Shown one piece after another: positions 1 through 9,300 of a stretch of 64,000 nt of DNA. This DNA comes from Primulina eburnea. Taxonomy: Eukaryota; Streptophyta; Magnoliopsida; Lamiales; Gesneriaceae. The stretch lies in assembly GCF_022965805.1 (NCBI RefSeq), contig NC_133106.1, forward strand, positions 30,679,913 to 30,743,912, written 5' to 3'. The translations under genes and the position numbers were made by a program. Numbering within the stretch: the stretch's first letter is position 1; the number at the start of each line of letters is the position of its first letter. Below the pieces are notes generated by a model, which was given only the letters and a program-made list of their open reading frames with translations, made no database searches and was not told the DNA's origin.

Positions 1-21
1 TCACCACAATCGAAAAGAAAT

Positions 22-1497
22 TTGTTGAGTTTTAATGATATATATTCCCATGGGTATGATACTCAAACAATGAATGAAGAGAATGAGAAATATATGTGTC
101 TTATCACATATAAATCAGGAAAGAAATATGTGATTGAAAAACTATCAATGCTCCCTACTGGATTGCATTATACACATATAAGTCCCATTGAATCACACAT
201 GGTAGTTGATAATTCTTCGATATTAACCAATTGGCATGATCTATTGGGACATCCTGGTTCAACAATGATGCGAATAATTATAGAAAATACACATGGTCAT
301 CCACTGAAAGACCAGAAGATCTTTCAGAATAATAAGTTTCAATGTAAAGCATGTTCTCTTGGAAAACTTATTATAAGACCATCACCAGTCAAAATCCAAA
401 CTGAATCACCAATGTTTCTTGAACGTATTCAGGGTGATATTTGTGGACCAATCCATCCACCACGTGGACCATTCAGATACTTTATGGTATTGATTGATGC
501 CTCCAGCAGATGGTCACATGTATGCTTATTGTCAACTCGAAATGTTGCATTTGCAAGATTACTTGCTCAAATAATAAAATTGAGGAATCAGTTTCCCGAT
601 TATACAATCAAGAAAATTAGACTTGATAATGCTGGTGAATTTACTTCCCAGACTTTCAATGATTATTGTATGTCTATGGGAATCATTGTTGAGCATCCTG
701 TTGCTCATGTACATACACAGAATGGATTGGCTGAATCATTGATTAAACGTCTGCAAATGATTGCTAGACCAATGATTATGAAAACAAAGCTCCCTATTTC
801 TATATGGGGACATGCAATTTTACATGATGCTTCATTAATTCGCATCAGACCAAGTGCATATCATAAATACTCCCCATTGCAGCTTGCATTTGGTAAAGAA
901 CCAGACATTTCTCATCTGAGAATTTTTGGATGTATGGTGTATGTGCCTATTGCACCACCACAACGAAAGAAAATGGGACCTCAAAGAAAAGTTGGAATTT
1001 ATATCGGTTATGATAGTCCATCAATCATTCGATATCTTGAACCTCAAACAGGAGATGTGTTCACAGCACGTTTTGCTGATTGTCATTTTAGTGAGGAAAT
1101 CTTCCCAATGTTAGGGGGAGAACAAAAACATACCGAAAAAGAAATTACATGGTATGTATCATCATTGTTACATCTGGATCCAAGAACAAAACAATGTGAA
1201 AAAGATGTACAACAAATTGTACACTTGCAAAGAATAGCAAATCAAATACCAGATGCATTTGCAGACACAAAAGGGGTAACTAAATCATATATACATGCTG
1301 CAAATGCCCCTGCTCGAATTGAAATTCCAAAGAAACAAATGGAAGATACTCATGATGTCATTAAACGCCTGAAGCGTGGAAGGCCAGTCGGTTCCAAGGA
1401 TAAAAATCTTCGAAAAAGAAAATTCATAGAGAAACACGATGATCACAAAATAAAGAATGATGTTTCTGAAGAAACACATGATGATCACAAAATATAG
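22..1497 (+). pseudogene. copia polyprotein fragment: GAG-pre-integrase and integrase
   Basis: The open frame covers 491 codons and is the tail of a longer polyprotein, so the ATG at its start is not a real start. A zinc-binding pre-integrase block is visible (WHDLLGHPG, then CKAC near residue 108). The integrase core follows with GDICGPI (first Asp), LDNAGEF (second Asp) and NGLAESLIKRL (Glu), giving a complete DDE set. The basic motif GRPVGSKDKN near residue 456 is the usual linker before copia reverse transcriptase. The frame ends at a TAG that looks like a nonsense mutation, because the same frame continues into retrotransposon sequence after it. Confidence 0.9.
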
Positions 1498-2434
1498 AAT
1501 GATGTTCCTGAAGAAACACATGATGATGCAAATGTTCTGTCAGAACCACAAACTGATGAGAATCATGAAATCTCTATCAATTACATTAATACTGGAAAAA
1601 TATGGAACCGAAAAGATATAGATGAAATTGATGATATATTTTCTTATAATGTGGCAATCGACATCATAAATGATAATGAAGATCATGAACCAAAATCTTT
1701 TGGTGAATGTAAAAATCGGCAGGACTGGATAAAATGGAAAGAAGCCATCCAGGTTGAATTGGATTCGCTAAATAAACGTAATGTTTTTGGACCTATAGTC
1801 CTTACACCTGAAGGTGTAAAACTTTTGGATACAAATGGGTTTTTATTCGAAAGCGAAATGAGAAAAATGAAATAGTAAGATATAAAGCTCGACTTGTTGC
1901 ACAAGGTTTTTCTCAAAGGCCTGGAATTGATTATGAAGAAACGTATTCTCCTGTGATGGATGCAATTACGTTTCGGTATTTGATTAGCTTGGCGGTATCT
2001 GAAAATTTAGAAATGCGTCTTATGGATGTTGTTACAGCTTACTTATATGGATCACTTGATAGTAATATATATATATAAAAATCCCTGAAGGATATAAGAT
2101 GCCTGAAGCACAAAGTTCAAAACCCAGGGAATGTTATTCTGTGAAATTACAAAGACCATTATATGGGTTAAAGCAATCAGGTCGAATGTGGTATAATCGA
2201 CTAAGTGATCACTTGATGAAAAAGGGATATGTAAATAATTCAATATGCCCTTGTGTTTTCATTAAGAAAACAACATCCGGATGCGTAATTATTGCTGTAT
2301 ATGTTGATGATTTAAACATCATTGGAACGAATAAGGAAATTCAAGAAGTTGTGTCATACTTGAAGGAAGAATTTGAAATGAAGGATCTTGGAAAAACCAA
2401 GTATTGTCTGGGTTTACAAATTGAACAAAAATAA
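1498..2434 (+). pseudogene. copia reverse transcriptase fragments, frameshifted
   Basis: After the stop at 1497 the same frame continues to about 1840. There a shift takes reading into the frame containing YKARLVAQGFSQ and DVVTAYLYGSL. A second shift lies at the TATATATATA run near 2065-2078. The last open part (2099-2434) has the reverse transcriptase palm with PLYGLKQSGRMWY and the catalytic AVYVDDL, and ends at a TAA inside the conserved region. Both frame changes and the stop show that the element is dead, and the TA run suggests slippage caused one of them. Confidence 0.85.
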
Positions 2435-2440
2435 TGTGGA

Positions 2441-3298
2441 ATGTTTGTTCACCAGACAAATTATACAGAAAAGATCCTTAAACGTTTTAATATGGATAAA
2501 GCAAATCCTTTAAGTACTCCAATGGTTGTTAGATCATTAAACACAGAAAAGGATCCATTCCGTCCATGTGAAGATGATGAAGATATTCTTGGTCCAGAAG
2601 TACCATATCTAAGTGTCATCGGTGCCCTTATGTACCTTACAAATTGTACAAGGCCTGATATATCTTTTGCCGTGAATCTGTTGGCAAGATTTAGCTCATA
2701 TCCAACAAAGAGACACTTGAACGGAATTAAACATATATTCCGTTATCTACGAGGAACGACAGACTTGGGACTTTTGTATTCAAAAGATGCTAATCCAAGT
2801 ATAATTGGTTATGCCGATGCTGGATACTTATCTGATCCACACAAGGCACGTTCCCAAACTGGATATGTATTTACTCGTGGAGGCACTGCAATATCTTGGC
2901 GTTCACAGAAACAAACGCTCGTAACAACTTCATCAAATCATGCCGAGATTATTGCACTACATGAAGCAAGTCGTGAATGTGTGTGGTTAAAATCAATGGC
3001 CCAACATATCCAAATTTCATGCGGATTATCATTCGATGAGAAGCCTGTGATACTATATGAAGATAATGCTGCATGTGTTGCTCAAATGAAAGAAAGATAC
3101 ATAAAAAGCGACAGAACTAAACATATTCCTCCTAAGTTCTTCGCATTCACCAAGGAGCTTGAGAAGAATAAATGTATTGATGTTCGTCACATTCAATCAA
3201 GTGAAAACTCATCAGATCTCTTCACAAAAGCACTTCCTACGTCAATATTCAGAAAGCACATATATAATATTGGGATGCGCAATCTACGAAATTTGTGA
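2441..3298 (+). pseudogene. copia RNase H domain, C-terminal polyprotein fragment
   Basis: This is the same frame as the preceding block, resumed after the TAA at 2432-2434. The RNase H part has GYADAGYLSDPHKARSQTGY (first Asp), SSNHAEIIAL (Glu) and LYEDNAACV (Asp), and ends with KHIYNIGMRNLRNL, a typical copia C-terminus. It is complete at the 3' end, and the TGA at 3296-3298 is the normal polyprotein stop. Confidence 0.88.
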
Positions 3299-3450
3299 AG
3301 AATTGTTCATGTCAACATCAGGGGGAGTTTACGTGACTGCACTCTTTTTCCCTTACTATGGTTTTTATCCCAACGGGTTTTTCCAAGTAAGGTTTTTAAC
3401 GAGGCATTACAAAACACGTAATGAAGACATCATCGTATCATGATCATCAT

Positions 3451-3462
3451 CACAAGGGGGAG
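3451..3462 (+). other. polypurine tract of the copia element
   Basis: A purine run (AAGGGGGAG) lies immediately before the TGTTG that opens the 3' LTR. A second GGGGGAG occurs at about 3320. This is the expected primer site for plus-strand DNA synthesis. Confidence 0.7.
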
Positions 3463-3738
3463 TGTTGAAATAATATATTTTAATATGGAAAAAGTAATAG
3501 TTGAATATTTGAATGTTGAAAATAAGAGTTGTAAAGTTAGAAATTTGTGTGTGATGATGTAGGTAATGATGTATTTTATTTTTGGATTATGTGTAATGAA
3601 ACTCTATAAATAGATCTCTCATTTGTGAAGAAAATCACAATTGAGTAGAGAGAAAAATATTATAAAGTGTGTAGTTTGGTAAATTTTGAGAGTTTGAGAT
3701 TTTTACTTTTTACCATAAATTTTTACTTTTTCACAACA
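3463..3738 (+). repeat. copia 3' LTR (276 bp)
   Basis: The segment begins TGTTGAAA and ends TTCACAACA, so it has the TGTTG...CAACA terminal inverted repeat. TATAAATAG at about 3605 is a likely TATA box of the U3 promoter. The 5' partner is outside the window, so divergence between the LTRs cannot be judged. Confidence 0.85.
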
Positions 3739-3954
3739 TTAACAATTATTTAGTTAGTAGATTTAGAATATATTAATTAAATAATAAATCAATAGTACTT
3801 ACTACTAACTGCAAAATTCTCATGAAATATTCTATAAGAATATATAATAGATTAATTAATTAATTGAGTAATTAAATAAAAGTTATTTAATTTATATACA
3901 CATATTTATATATGTATATATATATGGATATATATTATAGTATAGAAATACATA

Positions 3955-5711
3955 TGTGGGGAGCCGGACGCTACTCATCTTCTAAATCGTCATTGGGACT
4001 AATCTAATCAATTATAATAAACAAGGTCTAATTTTTTTTTTAAAATACGGAAGGTAATAGAATCAAACTCCTATACATATCAGTATAAAAGTATAAATCT
4101 CATACATCATACAATAATTTACATCTCAGGTTCAACACCTAACTATCAAGTGTTTAAACCCTATCTCTAGTCCAAGTCCGTAGTCTCCACTCTAATCTCG
4201 ATCTTTCTTCACCTCTGTGACCCTGTACCTGTCCCACCTGTTGTCATGCACACATACAAACAAGACAACAGCCGGATAACTCCGGTGAGATAACAATATC
4301 CCAGTATAAACAATGTATTAATGCAATCATATAAAACATATATAAAAGCATAAACAATCATTAAAACATGTATTCAATCTGACTACATAAACAATTACGA
4401 ATCTGTATTTAAGTTAATGACTGGTTATCTTTCTTATCTTATTCTTAACCTAGGGATCCCAATCTAATTTAGACTTTGGTATGCTGTATCGAATGTCTAC
4501 AATAGACGTCGATCTACATCTAAGCTCATCGATACACCGTAAGTCTAGAGTCTTATCGGTTCTGAGAAAGACTCGGCGGTTCTGTCCTAGCTAGGATGTT
4601 CTGCCCTAGACTCAAACTCTGGCTTTGCTATCATTCAATAGACTTAAAACATATCAATCTGATAATCTGCAAATATCAATGCAATACAATAAAGTATGTG
4701 ATTTTGGGAAACTCAAGTCAGACCTAACTCGAGTTGTGCAATCCCGAATCAACATTTATTTATACCTTTCTTGTTGTTGCTCTGATACAGTCGAAGTTTT
4801 GATTCAAAGTCTGTCTGTTCAATTTGGCAATGACAATATCAATATTCTGTATCAATATTCTAATCAAATCCCGATATCTCAGTTTAATCAAATTCTGACG
4901 GTACAACCGTACAATCTTGCGATACTGATAATACTATATCAGTCTAAACCAATTCCAATAGTTTACAATCAACCACCGTACAAATCTGACATTACACCTC
5001 AACCAATTTCATTCTGAAATCATAATAATTCCATATGATATCCGTTTCTAAATTTGACTTCGATTCTACGCTGATTAACATGTCCCGAATAACATATATG
5101 ACGTGTATTCAATTCTAACAACATCATAATTTCAAAACATGTTAAAACGTAGTAAAACTTACGTCCAGTTGAAGCCTACTTTGTTAGGAACTCGATACCG
5201 AAGTCGGATTCAAAATCAGACGGACGGATTGAAATATAAAGGCGTAAGGATTTTTAACAAAGTTTCTCCAACTTTTATAATATTCTGAGGGATTATACGG
5301 TTATACATACATATATATATATACACCCGTACATGCAACAAGCCAAATGTCGATTTTCCCTTCTGCATGTCTCGCGCATATGCGCGACATTACTGGCGCA
5401 TATGCGCGAGACCTATTGGTCTCGGCCTTGGCGGCTCGCGCATATGCGCGACTCATTTCCGCGCATATGCGCGAAGCCCTCTGGACCTCCCGCGCATGAG
5501 CGCGCCTACACGTCGTGCATGTGCGCTGACCTCTCTGGATGTCTCGCGCATGTGCGCGCATATATGTCGCGCATGTGCGCCAATGCTACTGCCCTCGCAC
5601 TTACCTTTTCACATGCGATCTCATTTCGTGTCTCGGTTAGCTTTTTCATAATCACATTAAATTAGTACTCAATAATGGTTAATTAACCGTGATTAATTCT
5701 CGAGCATTACA
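3955..5711 (-). repeat. 3' LTR of the deleted gypsy element (1757 bp)
   Basis: The minus-strand LTR starts TGTAATGCTCGAG at 5711 and ends GGCTCCCCACA at 3955. Its sequence matches, block by block, the solo LTR at 27900-30337; for example the blocks at 4215-4310 and 28150-28270, and at 5110-5250 and 29170-29300, are clearly homologous. Its U3 part carries the GCGCATATGCGC palindrome array listed separately. Confidence 0.9.
5371..5582. repeat. array of eight GCGCATATGCGC-type palindromes in LTR U3
   Basis: Eight short near-palindromes lie within 212 bp. Four have the exact core GCGCATATGCGC (near 5374, 5396, 5437 and 5461). The others are variants such as GCGCATGAGCGC and GCGCATGTGCGC. They are separated by 6-25 bp of unrelated sequence. 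Six-frame translation gives a false repetitive Ala/Arg/Cys-rich peptide on both strands, which is not a gene. The array starts about 130 bp inside the LTR in transcription direction. Confidence 0.9.
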
Positions 5712-5725
5712 TTTCTCTCCCCCTA
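5712..5725 (-). other. polypurine tract of the deleted gypsy element
   Basis: The minus strand reads TAGGGGGAGAGAAA directly before the 3' LTR, the expected position and composition for a plus-strand primer. Confidence 0.75.
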
Positions 5726-5855
5726 AGATACGATTTCGTCCTCGAAATCACAGGCATTTAATTATATCAGTAGGGAGTATATACAAAAACTGTATAAGAA
5801 ATTTACATCATCGAAATAACTCTGGGAATTCTTGTCTCATATCTGATTCAGTTTC

Positions 5856-7016
5856 TCAGGTTGTTTCTTCTACACCATGACGAGTCCATTGCACTTTCAC
5901 AAGTGGAATCATCTTCGTTTTGAGCTGTTTTTCTTTGCGATCAATAATCTGAATCGGTTTTTCAACATAGCTCAGTGTCTCATCCAGTTCGGCCTCGTCT
6001 GGTTGAATAGCATGTGAAGCATCAGAAAGGTATTTCCTTAATAACGATACATGGAAGACATCATGTATTCCAGATAATGAAGACGGTAAAGCGAGTCGAT
6101 AGGCACGATCTCCTATCTTCTCGAGAATCTCATAAGGTCCAATGTATCGTGGAGACAGTTTCCCTCTCTTGCCAAATCTGACAACTCCTCTGAAAGGTGA
6201 AATTTTTAAGAATACTCGGTCTCCTGCCTCAAATACCAACGGTCTACGTCGAACATTGACATATTTGGCCTGTCTATCTTGTGCTGCCTTCATTTTCTTT
6301 CGAATTAGCTTCACTTTTTCTGTCATATCTCTGATCATATTAGGTCGAATTTCAGGCACTTCAGAGATATCAGCCCAATAAAGAGGGAATCGACATTTCT
6401 TTCCGTACAACGCTTCGAATGGTGCCATTTCAATACTCGTCTGATAGCTATTGTTGTACGAAAACTCACAAAGCGGCAATGCATCTTGCCAATTAGTGCC
6501 AAAATCTAGCACTACTGCTCTCAGCATATCCTCCAATGTCTGGATAGTCCGCTCTGACTGTCCGTCGGTCTGTGGATGATATGCGGTACTCAGATGTAAC
6601 TTCGTACCAAGAGCCTGCTGCAAACTCTGCCAGAAGTGCGAAGTAAATCGAGGATCACGATCTGATACAATTGACTTTGGCACTCCATGCAATCTGACAA
6701 CTTCTCTGACATAGATCTCTGCCATCTGGTCAAATATGTACGTCATCTTGTACGGAATAAAGCATGCGGATTTGGTCAATCTGTCTATTACGACCCAAAT
6801 CGCATCACAACCTTTGGAGGAACGCGGTAGCTGCGTCACAAAGTCCATGGAAATATGATCCCATTTCCATTCAGGAATGGACAAACTCTGTAATAATCCT
6901 CCTGGTTTCTTTCTTTCTGCTTTCACCTGCTGGCAATTCAGGCATTTGGAAACAAATTCGGAAATGTCAGTCTTCATTTGTTTCCACCAGAACTGTCTTT
7001 TCAAATCATTATACAT
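5856..7016 (-). pseudogene. gypsy integrase with chromodomain-like C-terminus
   Basis: The 386-codon frame covers the second part of the integrase zinc region ([16 protein letters not shown]), then the catalytic core with DFVTQLP, DRDPRFTS and NNSYQTSIEMAPFEALYGK, and the C-terminal GPYEILEKIGDRAYRL and VQWTRHGVEE blocks. The first methionine is internal to the polyprotein. A one-base deletion near 7015-7025 separates it from the preceding frame, in the HP-GGRKMY part of the zinc region. Confidence 0.88.
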
Positions 7017-7693
7017 CTTTCTGCCACCGGATGAATGCTAAATCGACTGTTGTGCGCTTCTGACAATATCTGTCGTCTCAAATCTGAAACATTCGGCACA
7101 ACCAGACGATTACTCACATACAAGACATTATCACGTACCTGATATTCCGATCGGTATCCGTTTCTAACCATCGATATTGATATATGTACATTCTGATCAA
7201 CTTTCTGAGCTGCTTTGATTTTTATAATCAGCTCTGGTTCTTCTTGCACCGTATAAAGTCTTAACGGTCTATAATCTGTTTCAAATGCTAATCCAGACAA
7301 GCAACAGTCTTCTATCAAATTTGAAACACCAATCGTCGATAAGGATAAAGAACATACATTTCGACTTAATGCATCAGCTGCTGCATTAGACTTTCCTGGA
7401 TAGTATTTGATTTCACAATCAAAATCTTTAAGCAAATCAAGTCATCTTCGCTGTCTCATATTCAATTCAGATTGTGAAAACAGATATTTCAAACTCTTAT
7501 GATCAGAATATATCTCAAACTTTTCTCCGTAAAGATAATGTCGCCATATCTTTAATGCAAATTCAATGGCTGCCAATTCTAGGTCATGAATTGGATAACG
7601 AGTCTCATGCGGTTTAAGCTGTCTTGAGGCATAAGCAATAACATGCCCTCGCTGCATCAGAACACATCCAACCCTCTGTGAGAAGCGTCGCAA
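7001..7693 (-). pseudogene. gypsy RNase H and connection region, broken
   Basis: Two open pieces in one frame are split by a TGA near 7439-7441, where the family has a tryptophan codon before [10 protein letters not shown]. Before the stop the RNase H block is visible ([49 protein letters not shown]). After it come KYYPGKSNAAADALSR and the start of the integrase zinc region. A further one-base loss near 7680 breaks the frame upstream. The RT palm is absent. Confidence 0.85.
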
Positions 7694-7818
7694 TAAACCA
7701 CAAAATTACCAGTACCGGATGGAATAGTCAACACCGGAGCACTGGTCAATCTCTTCTTTAACTCCAGAAAACTGGTCTCACATTCTTCAGACCAAACAAA
7801 TGGAGCATTCTTTTGAGT

Positions 7819-7857
7819 TAATGGTTAATTAACCGTGATTAATTCTCGGGCATTACA
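7819..7857 (-). repeat. 39-bp remnant of the gypsy 5' LTR
   Basis: ATGGTTAATTAACCGTGATT and the bases up to 7857 repeat the outer end of the 3' LTR at 5673-5711 with one difference (CGGGC for CGAGC). The coding sequence joins it at GAGTTAATGG, where TTAA or TAATGG could have served as microhomology for the deletion. Confidence 0.85.
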
Positions 7858-8646
7858 ACATACATGAGAGATTTTGAATAATGGAATTACAATATCATGT
7901 TTCAAGAAAGATTCATGATTTAATCATGAATTAAAACTTAAGAATATTTCATTAACGGTTTATATGAAATAACATAATTTTTAAACAAAATTTCTCTATC
8001 TCCGTCACAATTTCGACCACTCCTAATTTTCAAAGAAAAATTTTAGGCCACCCTTATTCCACCGTGCGCCGCCGACGTTCACCGGATTTCTAAAATTCCG
8101 GCAATCTAATGGATTATTTCATCCTACCCCTGCAGGCACTGCCTGCAGGGGTACATCCAAAGGCCAGAATTTTTTTTGGTCCAATTTTATTTTTTTTTAA
8201 TTTTTTTTTCCCCATGAGATGGAATCTCAACCACTCATATGGGGTGTGGGCACTGCCCACACACCCATAATCGAACTAACCCAATCTAATCTCGACGCAA
8301 ATTTGTTTAGATCTCTAGTGCGATCTATACGAGGAACCCATTCTTAGAAGATGAATTTGATTAGACGATCGAAGAAATGGGTTGATCCGTTCGTAGAGAT
8401 TTACAAGAAGCGTTATATCCACTTAAAAGCCAGAATAATTGGATTCGACGTTATATACACAAAGCTAACATCCTATGAATGTTTATTTAAATTATACGAC
8501 GCCCAAGAACGTTTTGAACTCAAAATTTTTTTTAAACTTTTGCTACGTCTTGAATGCGTGAAAACGATACTCCAACAATATATTACTGCATTTATACTAT
8601 TTTATTAAGTTTGAGGCATTTAGAGTAACTAATTTTGGTGTCATGG
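7858..8646. other. non-genic stretch with two GGCACTGCC hairpins, probably old transposon sequence
   Basis: There is no supported gene. An 85-codon ORF at 8351-8608 has no recognisable domain. The segment contains two dyads with the same central GGCACTGCC (8125-8153 and 8240-8268), polyT runs between them, and a leader-like piece near 8280-8350. It looks like an eroded LTR or leader of another retroelement, but no partner copy is in the window to prove it. Confidence 0.45.
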
Positions 8647-8839
8647 TCTGTAAATAATTATATATATTAATAAAACGTTAAAACTTTAATGTAAGTTACA
8701 TGTAGTTTAGTGGATAGAGTCATTGTTTTGTAATCTCTCACTATTTTTTATAATTATATTTTGATAATCATTTAAATATAAATCAAATGAAGTATAAAAA
8801 ATATTATACAAGCACGCAACGCGTGCGTCTGTGTACTAG
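8647..8839 (+). mobile_element. small non-autonomous Helitron (3' end clear, 5' end uncertain)
   Basis: The 3' end has the Helitron signature: hairpin GCACGC-AAC-GCGTGC at 8812-8826, then a short spacer, then CTAG at 8836-8839 followed by T in the flank. There is no terminal inverted repeat or target duplication, as expected. The 5' end is placed at TCTGTAAATAATT (8647) only because Helitrons begin with TC; the base before it is G rather than the usual A, so this end may be wrong. No Rep/helicase coding sequence is present. Confidence 0.65.
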
Positions 8840-9300
8840 TATATATGAGGTTTATCTAATACACATTCGAGTGATAGTGACCATACATTTCTCTTTTAAA
8901 AAAATAAAAGCAAGCACTATATATTAGGTATAAAATAGATTAACATAGGTAAGAATATGATATTAAATTTTCATTAATTAAATCCGTATCCAAAAGCTAG
9001 AACCATATAGAAATTCCCATCTCCTTTTCATTTCCACAAAAACCCAGAAATTGATTTAACTGAAACCAATTAAGAAATATTGCATAGCTTCTATGTCTGA
9101 GGTTTGAGAGAAAAGAGTGGATTTTTTTTACGGAGAATGTAAAGAAACGGATGTTGACAAATTTCGTGTCACAGTCTCACAGAAGGTCGTTTTTGTTAGT
9201 GTGATGATTTCTTATCTGGGATCTCTCCAATTCTCTCTCTAATATAATAAAATAATGGGATTTTGATTGTATAGTAGTAAATATACACAGTTGCAAGAAT
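8840..9300. other. intergenic, likely promoter region of the DUF863 gene
   Basis: This AT-rich non-coding DNA leads into a pyrimidine-rich CTCTCTCTCTCGCT stretch at about 9325-9350, which is typical of a plant 5' leader. No motif strong enough to call a promoter element was seen. Confidence 0.35.

Larger units (their letters stand above)
1..3738 (+). mobile_element. Ty1/copia LTR retrotransposon, 5' part outside window, decayed
   Basis: The order of coding blocks is GAG-pre-integrase, integrase, reverse transcriptase, RNase H and then a 3' LTR, which is the copia order. The 5' LTR and gag lie left of the window. The polyprotein is interrupted by in-frame stops near 1495 and 2432 and by frame changes near 1840 and near the TA run at about 2070, so the copy cannot make a full polyprotein. 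A polypurine tract (AAGGGGGAG) sits directly before the 3' LTR. Only the 3' side of the target site is visible, so no target duplication can be checked. Confidence 0.93.
3955..7857 (-). mobile_element. Ty3/gypsy element with major internal deletion, flanked by 5-bp target duplication
   Basis: On the minus strand the element opens with about 39 bp of its 5' LTR (TGTAATGCCCGAG at 7857 downward). It jumps straight into RNase H coding sequence, continues through integrase, and ends with a full 3' LTR at 3955. ACATA lies on both sides (3950-3954 and 7858-7862), so both outer ends are original. The missing part includes most of the 5' LTR, the primer site, gag, protease and most of the reverse transcriptase. 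The integrase ends with a chromodomain-like tail (VKVQWTRHGVEETT), which points to a chromovirus such as Tekay. Confidence 0.9.

Noticed and set aside
5371..5582. CRISPR-like array of short palindromic repeats with unique spacers
   Set aside because: Spacing is irregular, units are 12-18 bp and degenerate, no cas genes are present, and the array lies in a plant retrotransposon LTR.
5301..5665. Overlapping 86-110 codon ORFs on both strands with repeated RAYAR/RICA motifs
   Set aside because: They are translations of the GCGCATATGCGC palindromes in an LTR and are open on both strands only because the repeat lacks stops.
8351..8608. 85-codon ORF
   Set aside because: No recognisable motif, AT-rich end, and it lies in probable transposon leader sequence.
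8696..8745. tRNA-like stretch (GTAGTTTAGTGGATAGAG...)
   Set aside because: It resembles a tRNA D-arm region but has no complete cloverleaf and lies inside the Helitron-like element.
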